Assembly (NCBI GenBank): GCA_905331475.1
Contig: CAJNYU010001567.1
Location: 19,269 to 83,268 of the forward strand
DNA from: Rotaria socialis
Lineage: Eukaryota; Rotifera; Eurotatoria; Philodinida; Philodinidae
Reading direction: 5' to 3'
DNA length: 64,000 nucleotides
Shown here: positions 1-11,050 of the stretch, piece by piece
How positions within the stretch are numbered: position 1 is the first letter of the stretch
How the letters are laid out: the number at the start of each line of letters is the position of its first letter
Program-made: the position numbers and the translations under genes
The notes under the pieces: model-generated
What the model saw: only the letters and a program-made list of their open reading frames with translations
The model's database searches: none
Told to the model about the DNA's origin: nothing

Positions 1-1644
1 ATCATTATTTATTTGTACATTTATAACATTCGATCAATCTCAAATTTAACGATGAATATTGGCCGATTTTCACTTCATATGTGCATGAACGCATGAAATC
101 GAGTACTGTTGCATGCATCTCTAACGTCCGGATCATTTCTTAATGTAAAATTGGACGAAAAAAGGGAGAGCCAAATAATCATGCATAACAATAAGGTGAA
201 ATTGCTAGTTTAACTGATAAAATAGAAATTCAAAATCAGACAAATAGAATTTATTCATCACAGTTCCGTGAAAAATATGATGTATCTCTAGTGTATAAAA
301 GTAGGAGTGATTTTTTCAAACATTGCACACATATCAATAGCGTTACTTCCAACAGCATACTGAAAATGAGAACCGGTAGGTTGTTTATCATTAAGCAAAA
401 TAAAGAATACTGTTCGGGTAAATAGCTTCAATATAGTACACAATTAAATGAACGCAATCAAAAATACATTGTCGTCAGAAATATTTATTAAGCTTACTAC
501 TTTCAGCAAGGGCTCCTCGCCACAATAGTCCATTTAAAAAGAACCATAATTGATTTTTGACTATGATAAACTGCGCCCAACTCTCCTATTTCCAAATATA
601 TATATAAAGTTTTACAACACCCAAAACCGTTTCTACACCCTGAATACCTCAGTTTTAAGCGCATGCGCACATTTTATTTCGTGCTTTTCTCAAAATACTA
701 ACTTCAATCAACAAATTTGAAACTCCTTCCGTCCAGTTTGAGACTTATCTAATGCTATTTTTCTTTTCAACGTTTAAGTGCGCGTTAAATTTTTATCGAA
801 CATATGTTCTATAATTGATTACTGTGTTGAGAAACCCGAAATTTTGTGTTGGCAAGCAGCATTTGTTTTTTGATTATTTTGACGTTATACACTTGAAAAT
901 GGTGATTCAAATTGAATAGGAATGAATTCTGAAATTCTGTGCGATGAAAATTTTACTGTTAATGTTTCTGAGTACTGCTACTTATTCCTGGAAATTTCAG
1001 TCCGATCAGATGATTGTAAATGGAAATGCTTTTTGAAGATAAGGTCTTAACCTGAACTTTGTAAGAAAAAACTATGCCACTTTTTTCCACAGCTAGGTCA
1101 GTACAGATTTGTTATAAAATGAGAAGAGCAGCGAAATCTGTACTGTACTGTGAAAGAATCAAAAGATGTCTAGGTAATGCATTGTAAAAGACCCGATTAT
1201 AAAATGTGGATTTCGCGTATGATTTTTCGCCTAATTCTACTAATGCACAATACGTAAAGTGTGAAATGTATTGCAAGTCAATCGGTCGATAGAAAAAAAA
1301 AATGTTTTATTTAGTTTTTGCATGTTTGCTCATGTGTGTAACAGAGGGTGATTGCCTGTAATGGAGGATGGCGTTTGTAATGTGGAGGGAGGAGCTGCAA
1401 AAATCTCGCTTTTAAACTTACACTCACCATTTTCTTCGAAAATATATGAGTTCCACAAAATTCTGAAACCAATAATGAAGACCTTTCGTTTTAATGTAGA
1501 GAACAAAAAATGAATTTGCGAAGATGAGTCATGCAAGAAAATGTTCTTATCGGAATTCAATATGCTTTTTAAGGTTTTACTTAAAAAAATAAATCTTTTA
1601 ACATTGGAAAAAAACATTTTCAGAAACATACTAATCATTTTCTT
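1..1644. other. Intergenic stretch, no gene recognised
   Basis: AT-rich DNA without a convincing coding region. The only structure seen is a hairpin near 1099-1145, entered separately. A TATA-like run with a short ATG reading frame followed by a splice-donor-like GTAGGT lies near 300-375, but no downstream exon could be joined to it. Confidence 0.5.
1099..1145. repeat. 12-bp inverted repeat (hairpin)
   Basis: The 12-mer CAGTACAGATTT at 1099-1110 is repeated as its exact reverse complement at 1134-1145, with a 23-base loop. No function is assigned; it could be a remnant of a short transposon end or chance in AT-rich DNA. Confidence 0.5.
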
Positions 1645-2070
1645 TTAACAACATGACTGTTTGAATTGCAGCGCTCGCTGTTTATATTCATTTGCTAGTT
1701 TGAAACATGCCATCGCTTGTTCCTGTAGACTGGTTTGCAAATCATTCCATAATCGTTCTAAAAGATCGTCTCCATGATCGAATATCATTAGTTTATCTCG
1801 ATAATCCATGGCCCATTCTGCATATGCAGCTACTGATCCACAGAAAAGAAAGACTTGTACAAGATTAGGAGAGTCATAGATTTTTGGGACTACTTCTTTA
1901 GCAAATGAACCTGAAACGATGAGGTAAATGGGCTCATTTGAATGCGATTCCACATATTTAACACAGGAATCTACATTTGTGAATAGTTTTGTGGCACCCA
2001 ATTTAGAGCGAAAGCTACTCTTTGAATCCAAAGCATTAGCATCGAGCCAAATAATGTTAAATTGTGACAT
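1645..2070 (-). CDS. Stand-alone copy of the N-terminal domain of ART-TPR proteins
   Basis: A 141-aa protein from an ATG. Its first ~95 residues align by eye with the N-terminus of the ADP-ribosyltransferase/TPR protein at 11051-13028. Both have a 'WLDAN' start, an 'LIVSG' strand followed by a '(I)VP+(I/L)' helix, and a hydrophobic V/A-Y/F-C segment ahead of 'EWAxxYRDK / EWTKNYAK'. The remaining ~45 residues are a helical, Gln/Leu/Lys-rich tail ending in CC. The ART and TPR parts are absent. The alternating hydrophobic strands suggest a receiver-like or flavodoxin-like alpha/beta fold, but that is inference. It may be a real small protein or a 5' fragment left by a duplication. Single exon; no intron was needed. 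Function unknown. Confidence 0.7.
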   Translation of the reverse strand: MSQFNIIWLDANALDSKSSFRSKLGATKLFTNVDSCVKYVESHSNEPIYLIVSGSFAKEVVPKIYDSPNLVQVFLFCGSVAAYAEWAMDYRDKLMIFDHGDDLLERLWNDLQTSLQEQAMACFKLANEYKQRALQFKQSCC

Positions 2071-3787
2071 GATTGTTTGATGGACTTGGATTGTTTTGTT
2101 TGATTACAAAAGATTTGGTAAATAGTTCATGATTTTCACACCATTTATACTGCTTTAAGATCAACGAAGAATGATGCTTTTTTGGATGTTACCTTGGTAT
2201 ATTTGCTTTAATTTATTTCCTATCATCAACAAAAATGATGCGTCATGAGGAAAAAACACTACTTTTCACCAATTGCTGTTTGAATTTTTTCCTTTCTTCC
2301 AGATAGATAGATGACGGGGTCGATAAAGTGAAAAGGATGACGGTGACTCATTTACATTCTCGATTGCTATTCGGGTCATAACGAGTAACACCATGAGGAA
2401 AATGGTTACTGCTGTACTTCTTGTTGGTACTTTCTACTTTATAATATATTTCGTCAAATTTCTATATCATTTCGCATACTTCCTTATAGTTCATGGTAAT
2501 AGGTTAAAGTTCTGTGTCATTCATAAGTAAAACATTGTACGTTTTCTCTAGAAGTGGTCACAAGATTCAATTTATCTTTTATTTCACCTAATTACTGTGG
2601 TCGCCATCATCATCTGTGGAAATCTTATATAGATAATAGAAGTTTATTTTTGAAGAAACTCTGTTTTAATCTTAGAATTACCACGTGTTTTGTTTTTCAA
2701 GATCTCACATATTAACTTTCATTTTTCTTATGCTCGATGCTCTTATCAAAGTGCATTAATCGTTATAAAGATAAATATTCATAAGAAAATAAGTAAAACC
2801 TTTCTGCATACTACGGTATCCAGGAAGACTTACAAAGAGCTGGAGAAACAGCCTTTAGAATCTGAATAATGTAAATCAAAAAGTCATTATATACGAAAAA
2901 ATATTTTTATTTAAATCATATTTCTTCTGTGAACAATTATGAATTACGAATAATAAAAATCGATTTTTGAGAAATGCTATTGGAATTGTCTAAACTTTCG
3001 ACTACGGCATTGTTACTCTTATACATAAGTACTTATTATCGAAATCAATATAAGTGTTTTCTTGCGCGAGTTATCAACATCATTGTAAACGACAGTGGTT
3101 TTTCATAGTATGGTCGTGTGTTTGACAGCAAACTCAAATACGAAACAAATTGAAACTGTTATTACCGATGATTATAAATAAACGATAGGAATATAATTTA
3201 GAAAATAATATAAATGCATTTTATTATCATTCACCTAGAGCTACTGATTTTATCGATCTTGTGCTCGATTCAAAATGGATGATATTAACAGGAGAAAAGT
3301 ATATCTAGAGCTTTCAGCTTTTTAGTATAGAAAGTTTTGATTATATGCATTACTGAGTTCTTTCATTTGATGTAACTTTTGAGTTAGAATAGTTTCATGG
3401 GTTTCTCATCAGTTTAAAATACTTCATTTTTTATCATGCAATATTGTTTTTCTTTGTTGTTAGGATCTACAAAGTATGGTTGTACGCTACTTTGGTGAAT
3501 CGGAAAAGGTGTCGACCCTTAAAAACCATACGATTAATCAGTCGTAATCGAATGGAATGATTAGGTGACATGGACAAGAGCCTTGCCAATGTTGTGGAAA
3601 AGTGCTGTAGTAAATCTCAGTGTTTTATTTTTGTACAATGAAAAGCTCTCCAAAGCAATGTGTATCACATTTCGAAAGGCAAAGAAATCAGGATTCAGTA
3701 GTTCGCATTTGTAAAATGTTCTGTTCAATAAGAATCAATATCGACTGAAATGAGCTCTGTGTGCCTTCCATTTTCTTCAAATCGCTG
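2071..3787. other. Intergenic stretch
   Basis: No gene is supported. A 45-codon reading frame starts at the ATG near 2392 (MRKMVTAVLLV..., hydrophobic like a signal peptide) but has no recognisable continuation. The rest is AT-rich unique-looking DNA. Confidence 0.5.
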
Positions 3788-5042
3788 TTATGAACTCTTG
3801 TGTTCGAACTTCGAAGTTGAGACAAAAATGACGAATGTAAGTAATGATGGTATAAATGAAACGAAATACGCACCCAAGAATATCGAAGGTTCTCTTGCCG
3901 ATTTCATGCGTCCAGACGCAAAAGTCAATATTAAGCGAGGTAAAGCTAAGGGAACCAATAAACTAGAACTAATAATAAGATTTTTATGTCTATAAAATTG
4001 TTCTTTAATATTATCTGTATACGAATTTTGCTCCTTAAGTAATGCATGTTTCTTTTCAATGCACACAATGATGATGCTAGCCGATATGAGTTTAAGTGAA
4101 AACGGTGTAATGAAATGAAAAATATTAATAAAAGGATTGTAGCTTTCAACACTTGTCTTCATACGAATAAGGCATCAAGTTCGTTGTTCTTCTTGATCAA
4201 GGACAAAATGCCGCTGAATAGGATCATGTAAAATTGATACCAATGCAAACAAAGGAAAAATAATTATTAATAATTTTGTCACTTTTTTGCTCCTCATCAG
4301 GTCAAAATTGACATGGAAAATGACAGTGATAAGTCGTTCGACAGCTACACAAGCATGAAACCAATCAGCGACAGCTAATAAAAATCGAAGAATAAATTCA
4401 GTTGAAATACAATTGAATATGAGAAAAGATTGAGAAGTAAGAATTGACATTCGCGAAAGAATCAGAAACTACAATTTGATGTTCAAAACAATTATTGTAA
4501 GAATTGATGTGATCGATGATGGAAGAATATAAATACTACAACCAACTTTCCGACACGATTTCGATTGAAAAGTAAAAATTGATAGAGTTCCCGATAGTAA
4601 ACTAAGAGTCAACATGATGAATACTACAGCAATACTTATCTTGACATATACTGATTGTCTAGTAATCGATAGATAAGGACGAATTTGATAACCTAAAATG
4701 ACATCGAGCGATAGACCAAACTGGTGAGTAGTGAACTGAGATAGTGTGCCAATTTGAATCTTCTATACATGGAAGATGATAATATTTCACTCGACGAATC
4801 ATTGGATAATTAATAATTGATGTATTGAACAAGTTCAGAATGTGTGGACAATATTGAGATGGTACAATTTCAGTCGAAATTATCTCCGAAAGTGTGTAGT
4901 TATATTGAAGAACCGTAAGATAAAATTTACTTTGGATTTGAACGAACGCAAAATGAAATGGTAATAACATGAAGAACGTGACGGAATCTTCATCGAATCT
5001 TATATTGAAGAACATAGTCGCTTGAATGGGCACAGGACTCAT
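3788..5042 (-). pseudogene. Decayed rhodopsin-like GPCR of the bdelloid EGF/7-TM type
   Basis: Read on the minus strand, a seven-helix receptor runs with almost no frame change from about 4741 down to 3788. It has TM1 (VKISIAVVFIMLTLSLLSG), a TM3/loop segment (DWFHACVAVERLITVIF), a TM4/ECL2 region (IIIFPLFALVSILHDPIQ), TM5, a TM6 segment (NLIISSSLLVPLALPRLIL) and a TM7 region (GAYFVSFIPSLLTFVIF). Two in-frame stops interrupt it: TAG at 4469-4471 before TM2/3 and TGA at 4175-4177 in ECL2. From memory of the family, both sit where tryptophan (TGG) is usual. The ectodomain part (4742-5042, with CPHILNLFNTSIINYPM) is in another frame, and the cysteine-rich EGF-like stretch normally between it and 'CQFTT' is almost entirely missing. 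That means at least one deletion/frameshift plus two nonsense changes. A 145-bp MITE lies just upstream of the gene start. Confidence 0.85.
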
Positions 5043-5067
5043 ACTTATTGTACCATATTTTCAGTAG

Positions 5068-5212
5068 TGTCAAACTTGAAACTTGAATTCAGTTGAAAAT
5101 AGAAAATTTCAACTTTCAACTCATAGCGATATATGTGTGAGTCACGATTCTTCAGAATGCTAGCGGTTTGAAAATTGGAATTTTCAATTGAATTCAAGTT
5201 TCAAGTTTGACA
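5068..5212. mobile_element. 145-bp MITE, copy 1
   Basis: Terminal inverted repeats of about 30 bp begin TGTCAAACTTGAAACTTGAA at 5068 and are mirrored at 5183-5212 with one mismatch. The centre carries the phrase GCGATATATGTGTGAGTCAC followed by ATTCTTCAGAATGC. A second copy with nearly identical core lies at 44135-44284. There is no coding capacity. A TA flanks the right end and a TA lies one base outside the left end, so a TA target is possible but not proven. Confidence 0.9.
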
Positions 5213-5394
5213 TATATGAACTATTTTCCGCTTGGGCGCGATCTCATCAACACATAAAATAGTTCCGAAGATACAAGTGAGTATGGAGTCTTTCCATAGT
5301 ACACTGAAACGACCTTCCATGTATCTCAAATTTGGCCTCAATAGCATTAAAACAATACTCACTAAAGTCACTGGACAATAATTCTCGATTCGTT

Positions 5395-5700
5395 GTTTTG
5401 TGTAACTCNTCTGAATTCAACACAACCATTTTCAGATTCAACACAGCTAACGCAGCGAATCCGGGCTGGAATTACTTCTGCAAGATTTTCAGAAAAAGCA
5501 GTATTTCCAGGTAAAGTGCCAGATTTTGATCGGCAACCCCCTTTAAAAATTACATCATTCGATTCAGCGCAAAATTCTGCATACAACACAACGAAAATGA
5601 AATTCAACACAATCATATAGGCGAATCCGGGCTGGAAAAACTCGAATATTGTGCTAACTTCCCCAACGTTATATTTTCGAAGAAAATGGTAAGCGTAAGT
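5395..5700. repeat. Short degenerate repeats sharing GCGAATCCGGGCTGGAA
   Basis: The 17-mer GCGAATCCGGGCTGGAA occurs at about 5455 and again at about 5622. In both places it follows variants of ATTCAACACAACCAT. An ambiguous base (n) sits at 5409. Open frames exist on both strands but look like by-products of the repeat, so no gene is called. Confidence 0.55.
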
Positions 5701-5721
5701 TTATAGGCGAGATGAAACAGA

Positions 5722-6225
5722 TTCATTCTTCTTGAATGTTACGACAAAATCATACCTGAAAATGACGATGATCAACTGGATTTGAGACAAAAATAGAAAT
5801 TCATTCATTATTCTTGAATATTGTTGAAATGATAGTACCTGAATTTCATTGTGATCAACTTGTTCCAAGACAAAAAAATACACCATTCTTTTTGAATATT
5901 GTCAAAGTAATAGTAGAAGAACATGATGATGATGATGAACGTGGTTTACGACAAAAGGAAATAATTAATTCATTCGTTGTTTTTGAATATTATGAGAATA
6001 ACTATACGTGAAAATTGAGACAATGCACTTGACTGAAGATAGAAAAAATAGATTAATTCACGTTGTTTATTTTAATTGTAATAATCATAGATCCGACTTG
6101 TGATGGATATAGTTCCAAGTAAGTACAGAAGTGAAATTCGTTCATGTTCTTCAAAATCATTTAAAAGATTTTTAGTTGATAGCTATGATAGTGAATTTGA
6201 TCTACTTTCGAGAAAAAAATATATA
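5722..6225. repeat. Degenerate tandem repeat, period about 84 bp
   Basis: Six diverged units begin with a TTCATTC-like start followed by TTCTTGAATATT. Unit starts are near 5722, 5800, 5885, 5969, 6057 and 6141, spacings of 78-88 bases. Units 2 and 3 stay open in one frame for 65 codons and share peptide pieces (NIV.VIV..., L.PRQK / GLRQKE). A period of 84 is 28 codons, so the block may be a decayed coding repeat; later units contain stops. Confidence 0.65.
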
Positions 6226-8385
6226 CAATATTTTATTTTTGGGATTTTATCCGATTAATGATACTTGAGTAATTTGATATTGAGTTCATCATATACACTG
6301 TAAACTAGAAAATAATTTATAGTGTAAAAAAATATATTCTAGGAAGGTCCATACGAATTCATCGATGAATTTCTGCTTTCTTGAAAATTCGATCCTCTAG
6401 TTAGAAAATCGAAAATGAATTCGTATGGTTTGTTCTAGAAATTCACATTTAATTTAGCAATTGGAGAATTTTCTAGAACTTTGAAATTCAATTTTTATTT
6501 TCATCTCATAATCAAGGCTGGAGACAACAAATAAATATCGAGTAAAATATTCCATACAACATCATAAATAAGAAATATATGAGAATTGGAATACAAGTTA
6601 AAATATAGCTATTAAAAAATACTTCTTCAGGACGCAATGAAGAGAAAAAACTGCTAAGAAAAAAAAATTAACTATTTAAAAACATTCTGACCAGAACAAA
6701 AGACGCAAAACACGATGCTTAAGTTTAAACATAAAAGTACTATGTAACAGTTCAAATACAGTTTGAAAAACATGAAAAGTTAAAAATATCGGTTATGCAC
6801 AACACTGTCGACTGACTTATATACATGGCCACACAATGAGTTTATAGCTGTCATTGTTCAAATGATTATTTAAAAATCAGTAACTGATTCCTGATTTTTT
6901 ATAGAATCTAAATTGACTTTCTAGAAAATTAGATTGCAATGCTACTTACTGGACCATCAAACATTTTCTGCACATTCAAAATTCGACGAATGAATAATGA
7001 AGTTTTTAAGATGTTTTAGCTTATTTAAGATCGACTTTCTACAAAATAGAAATACAATAAATTTACAGTGTATCATGACTTTTTGAAGGTCTAGTGAATT
7101 GGCTATGAAAAATGGTACTGTTTTTATTCTATATTTTACATGAATATAGACAAGGGATATGAGATTTTGTACTGTCGATGTCTGGACGAGAAAAGATCTA
7201 TTCAGTATCTTGACTGAATCGCTACGTTTGTTTTTGGAAATTAGTTTTGCTGATTTTCAATCTGCTCTAAAAGTGAATATTCTTTATTGAGTCATTTACT
7301 AAAGGTAACATTGAAGCATTTGTTATTTATGAAGAAGCATAAAAAACTATGCACTTAAATACAAACCGCTTATAGTTTTGTACGAAGTGCATGGAACCTA
7401 ACAATGTTTTAAGAAAAAATGTAACGTTATTTTAGGAAAATCGTAAAACCACCAGAAAGTGTAGAGAACTACAAATCGTTTCGTATAGTTTGTACGAAAC
7501 GATCAATCATCCCTATGAAAATAAAATCTTTCGTGGAAAATATGCGAAACCGTAGCTTTTCTTCTGAACTTAGAAAAGTTTTGTATAATTAGTACAGAAC
7601 GGTTTTGACCTTACCGAACCTAAAATCGCTTAGATCAAATGTACTGAACCACTGAAGTTCGGTATTAAACCTATTTTTTGTAGAGTATACAATGCGTCCA
7701 GTGAAATTTTTCGAATATGTGGCCATCAGGTTTTTCCAAAGAAAAGTTGAAATACTCATTGAGAAAACTGCAAGATTCATTAGTCTGTATAATTCATACA
7801 GTTCATGTGAACTATAGAATGTTGTTTTTGATCTAAGAAAGGTTCGGTTGTAAATAAAATAAAGCAATCTCCAAATCTCTTGATTTTTTTAATTTGCACT
7901 CAATAACATATGTGTGTACGATTCATCACATCGTCTTGATTTTGTTTTGTACATATATTGAATCAGGGACCAGGTGTTTTTAGCTGTTCTTAGTTCTTTT
8001 ATCTCGTATGACGACTTGCTGTTTTTTGCTGATGGCATTTGACATAGGACGTAGATGAGGATTCATCGTATATTAACATCGATATCTGCTGAATTTAAGA
8101 TAGTTGCCCAAAAGATAACAAAATTTGACAAACAATATATTCATGTTTTGCTCTAAGAATCCAACGATGAATTGAGTCAGTTTGATTAAGCTCGATACAT
8201 CCTATTAGGAGCATTGCAATGGTATTAGTACAAGATAAATATTAATCCCCCAAAAAAGAAAAGTTTATAATTGTGTCTTTATCTTCTCTCATCGATTTAT
8301 AGAAATACAGCTTTGTTTTTGCATAAGCCAACATAACAAACAGGGTACTTTTTTCTTTCTTTTTTTGCCAAAAAATATCAAAGGA
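6226..8385. other. Intergenic stretch with decayed repeats
   Basis: No gene is supported. An exact 14-bp inverted pair is entered separately. Between about 7360 and 7690 there are several loosely similar segments around 'GTTTCGTATAGTTTGTACGAAAC', ending in AAGTTCGGTAT...TAGAG. That right end resembles the MITE end at 57376-57411. Confidence 0.5.
6349..6428. repeat. 14-bp perfect inverted repeat
   Basis: CCATACGAATTCAT at 6349-6362 is matched by its exact reverse complement at 6415-6428, with 52 bases between. Looser similarity continues outward (TTCTAGGAAGGT versus GTTTGTTCTAGAA). This suggests the ends of a very short, old terminal-inverted-repeat element. Confidence 0.55.
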
Positions 8386-9717
8386 ATGTCGTACGTGTTA
8401 TATTTGTCTCTTACTCTTCTCGCGGCCATTGGAGATGTGGCAAATTTGAACTGCCCGAATAATCAGTGGATAGAGAAATCTCTAAATAACTCGTATATTC
8501 CTGGTGCAGCTATTGTCGTTGTTAATGGCACTCATACACTTTATGAACACGCTTTTGGGTATCATTCTATTTCACCGCCACAATTGATAGATGTAGAAAA
8601 GTCTATTTTTGGTCTAGCTTCCATCTCAAAAACACTCATTGCGACTGCTGTTATGCAACTTGTCGAGAAAGAATTGGTAGATTTAGACACAGATATCAAT
8701 CATTATTTATCGGAACCTCATCGGCGTATTTTTCATCCAAAGTATCCATCTCATTCGATTACGTTACGAAAATTACTTTCCCATTCGTCGTCGATCGCTG
8801 TCGATGATAGTATAGAGCTCGGCTTGTATCAACTGGGTGATACTGCTTTTGGACAATCGACATTAGCCGAAGCACTGTTTGCTCATATAAATCCGAATAC
8901 TTCCAATTGGCTACCAAAACCACCGGGTACTGTATCATTTTACTCGAATGGTGGTTCGTCTTTAGCTGGCTTGGTTGTTGAACGAGTCACAAATATGTCG
9001 TTCGATCTCTATGTGAAAGAAAAAATCATGAAACCTCTCGGCGTCGATATTAGCAAAGTAGGTGTTCGTTTAGCTGATTTCTCCAATAGAGACGAACTCG
9101 TCAAACATAATGCGTATGTATTCAATGCGTCTGATTTCAATGTATGGACACAAGGTCTACCACAATTGAATGTAACAAAGCTTTCAGTAAATACATATTT
9201 AATACTATCAACATATACTATTCGTTTATTTTCTTGTTAGGAAAACTTTCCTACTTGGCTAAACATTCCATTCTTTGGATTCAGTGCTTATCCTTCTGGT
9301 CTTTTTCGTATGTCAGCTCGTTCTCTATCGAAATTTCTACAAATGTTTATGAATAATGGATCTAATCTTATTAGTCCTAAATCCATTGCTGAAATGAAAA
9401 TCATAGTTGGTGGTGGCCTAATCCCATATTACGATCCTAGTGGAATAGCCAATGCCTCCACAATAGCACTACCTAGCTTTGGGCTCAGTTGGACTTGGCA
9501 GACATTAAAGGATGGACGGCGATATGTTGGCCATAGCGGTACATTGCCTGGTTCAAGACATTGGATGTTAGTCAATGAAAAGAATACGGTCGGTGTTATT
9601 GTTCTTTCCAATGGAGACTCTAATGTGCCCAGTGACAGATCAAAAGAATATTATCAATTATTGGAAAATATTCATTTGGCACTCTTTCAATGTTTTGAAG
9701 GCGAACTAGTGAAGTGA
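8386..9717 (+). CDS. Secreted serine beta-lactamase-like hydrolase (class C / S12 fold)
   Basis: Two exons, 8386-9186 and 9241-9717, with a 54-bp GT..AG intron and phase kept, give 425 aa. The frame extends 7 codons upstream without an ATG, so the ATG at 8386 is chosen. It is followed by a signal peptide (MSYVLYLSLTLLAAIG, cleavage near residue 20). The three catalytic signatures of beta-lactamase/DD-peptidase/esterase proteins are present: S79-I-S-K82 (SxxK), Y186-S-N188 (YxN) and H365-S-G367 in place of KTG. The family includes penicillin-binding proteins, AmpC, LACTB and esterases; the substrate here cannot be read from sequence. HSG rather than KTG is typical of the eukaryotic and esterase-like members. 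It is predicted secreted or lysosomal, with many N-x-S/T sites. A bacterial origin is possible but not shown. Confidence 0.92.
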
Positions 9718-11050
9718 TGTGTATGCCGTAGACATGTAACATTCTTTGAATTTTCAATACTCATTTTTCTTTCTTTCTCTATTTATTTTTTCGATCAATA
9801 ACTATTGAATTTTAATTAAAATATATGTAACGGGTGGCCCAGAATAAATGAGGGTCTCAGTATTTCGTTAGTATCTCGCTTAATTTTCATTGTACAGAAT
9901 TGTCTTTTTTTCTAAAAGATGAGCCGCTCAATTCTTGATAAAACGCATGGCGAACGTTTTTTTGAAGAGAGTTAAGGAAACAACGTTTTAAATAGTACTG
10001 AAGACGTACCAAAAAGTCAACTTTCAACGATGGAAAACTGTTTTTGCAGGCTTTTCAATTGGCTAGCTACGATGGAAATAAAATAAAATAAGCATTTTGT
10101 AGTCCTTGAAAAGCTCTATCGATGGTTCATAACTTGAAAATTGTTGTGCTCATCCTTGCGACATACACCGATTATTTTCGTTTTTAGATTTTCGAAAACA
10201 TAGCTGTTTCAATCTGCAATTTCGACGCTCCGGTGAAAAGAGGCATAACTAAACCAAAGTAGCGTCTTTTGGGTTCGGGTTTTCTTTATTTTGATGGAAA
10301 ATCACTACTGTATCAGGTTCACACGCAAGTTGACAGCAAACTCTCTTCTTCAATCCAGCTGGCAAAAATATCAGATTTGAGGCACTTTTAATAGAATTTT
10401 GAAAAGTCAGCTTTTTAAATTTCCAAGTGGTTTCACCGAATTTTGAACTACGTGACCAGAACGAGTACACTTCAAAGTACTCAAAAACATCTTCACTTTT
10501 GCTTCATTGTGTAAAGTAGTGTAAAAAATGTTCTATCTTTTATCTTTACAATGGTTGTGAAAGTTGGTCGTTTTGTATGTGTTTAGTATAATTTAAAAAA
10601 TTTTCTCCTTATCTATCTTCAGAGAATTTTTAATACGCGTTTGGTGAAGAATTGAATGGCGCATCTTTTAAAGAAAAATTCAACCCTGTACAATGAAAAT
10701 TGAGCGAGATATTAATGAATTAGCAGATGATAGAAATTTCAGATTTTTATCATGATTAACAGACCAGATATATAGTTCAAGGGAGATTTTTGTTGAAGAG
10801 CTAACTGCTGTTATTTTATAGAATATTCACATCCAGTCTATGATATTCTGAAATACATATATGATGAGAGTATTGCATCACAAATTGAACTCACTCCAAG
10901 AAATTTGCTGCGAACTTTTTTCAATACAAGATAAGAATGAATCAATTTATGACTACTTTCGAACGTTGTTGTTATGTTGATTCGAATTTAGTGAACATTT
11001 CTAACGAAATAAGCAAATTATATCGCAAGAAAATCTAACCAAATCAGATT
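9718..11050. other. Intergenic stretch holding an inverted-repeat element
   Basis: Apart from the inverted-repeat element at 9833-10720 nothing coding is recognised. The 3' sides of the beta-lactamase-like gene (+) and the ART gene (-) face each other here. Confidence 0.5.
9833..10720. mobile_element. Non-autonomous DNA transposon with ~85-bp inverted ends
   Basis: About 9871-9955 (ATCTCGCTTAATTTTCATTG, then TACAG, then a T-run and TAAAAGATG) is mirrored at 10636-10718 on the other strand with roughly 80% identity by eye. The left end appears to reach GGGTGGCCCAGAATAAATGA near 9833; the right terminus is less clear. The interior has no transposase-like reading frame. The end motif resembles mariner/Tc1-type ends, but the superfamily call is inference. 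Confidence 0.7.

Noticed and set aside
3750-3995. Plus-strand open frame of 81 codons
   Set aside because: It lies antisense to the last helices of the GPCR pseudogene and has no features of its own.
7589-7867. 92-codon minus-strand frame
   Set aside because: It overlaps decayed repeat sequence and has no recognisable domain.
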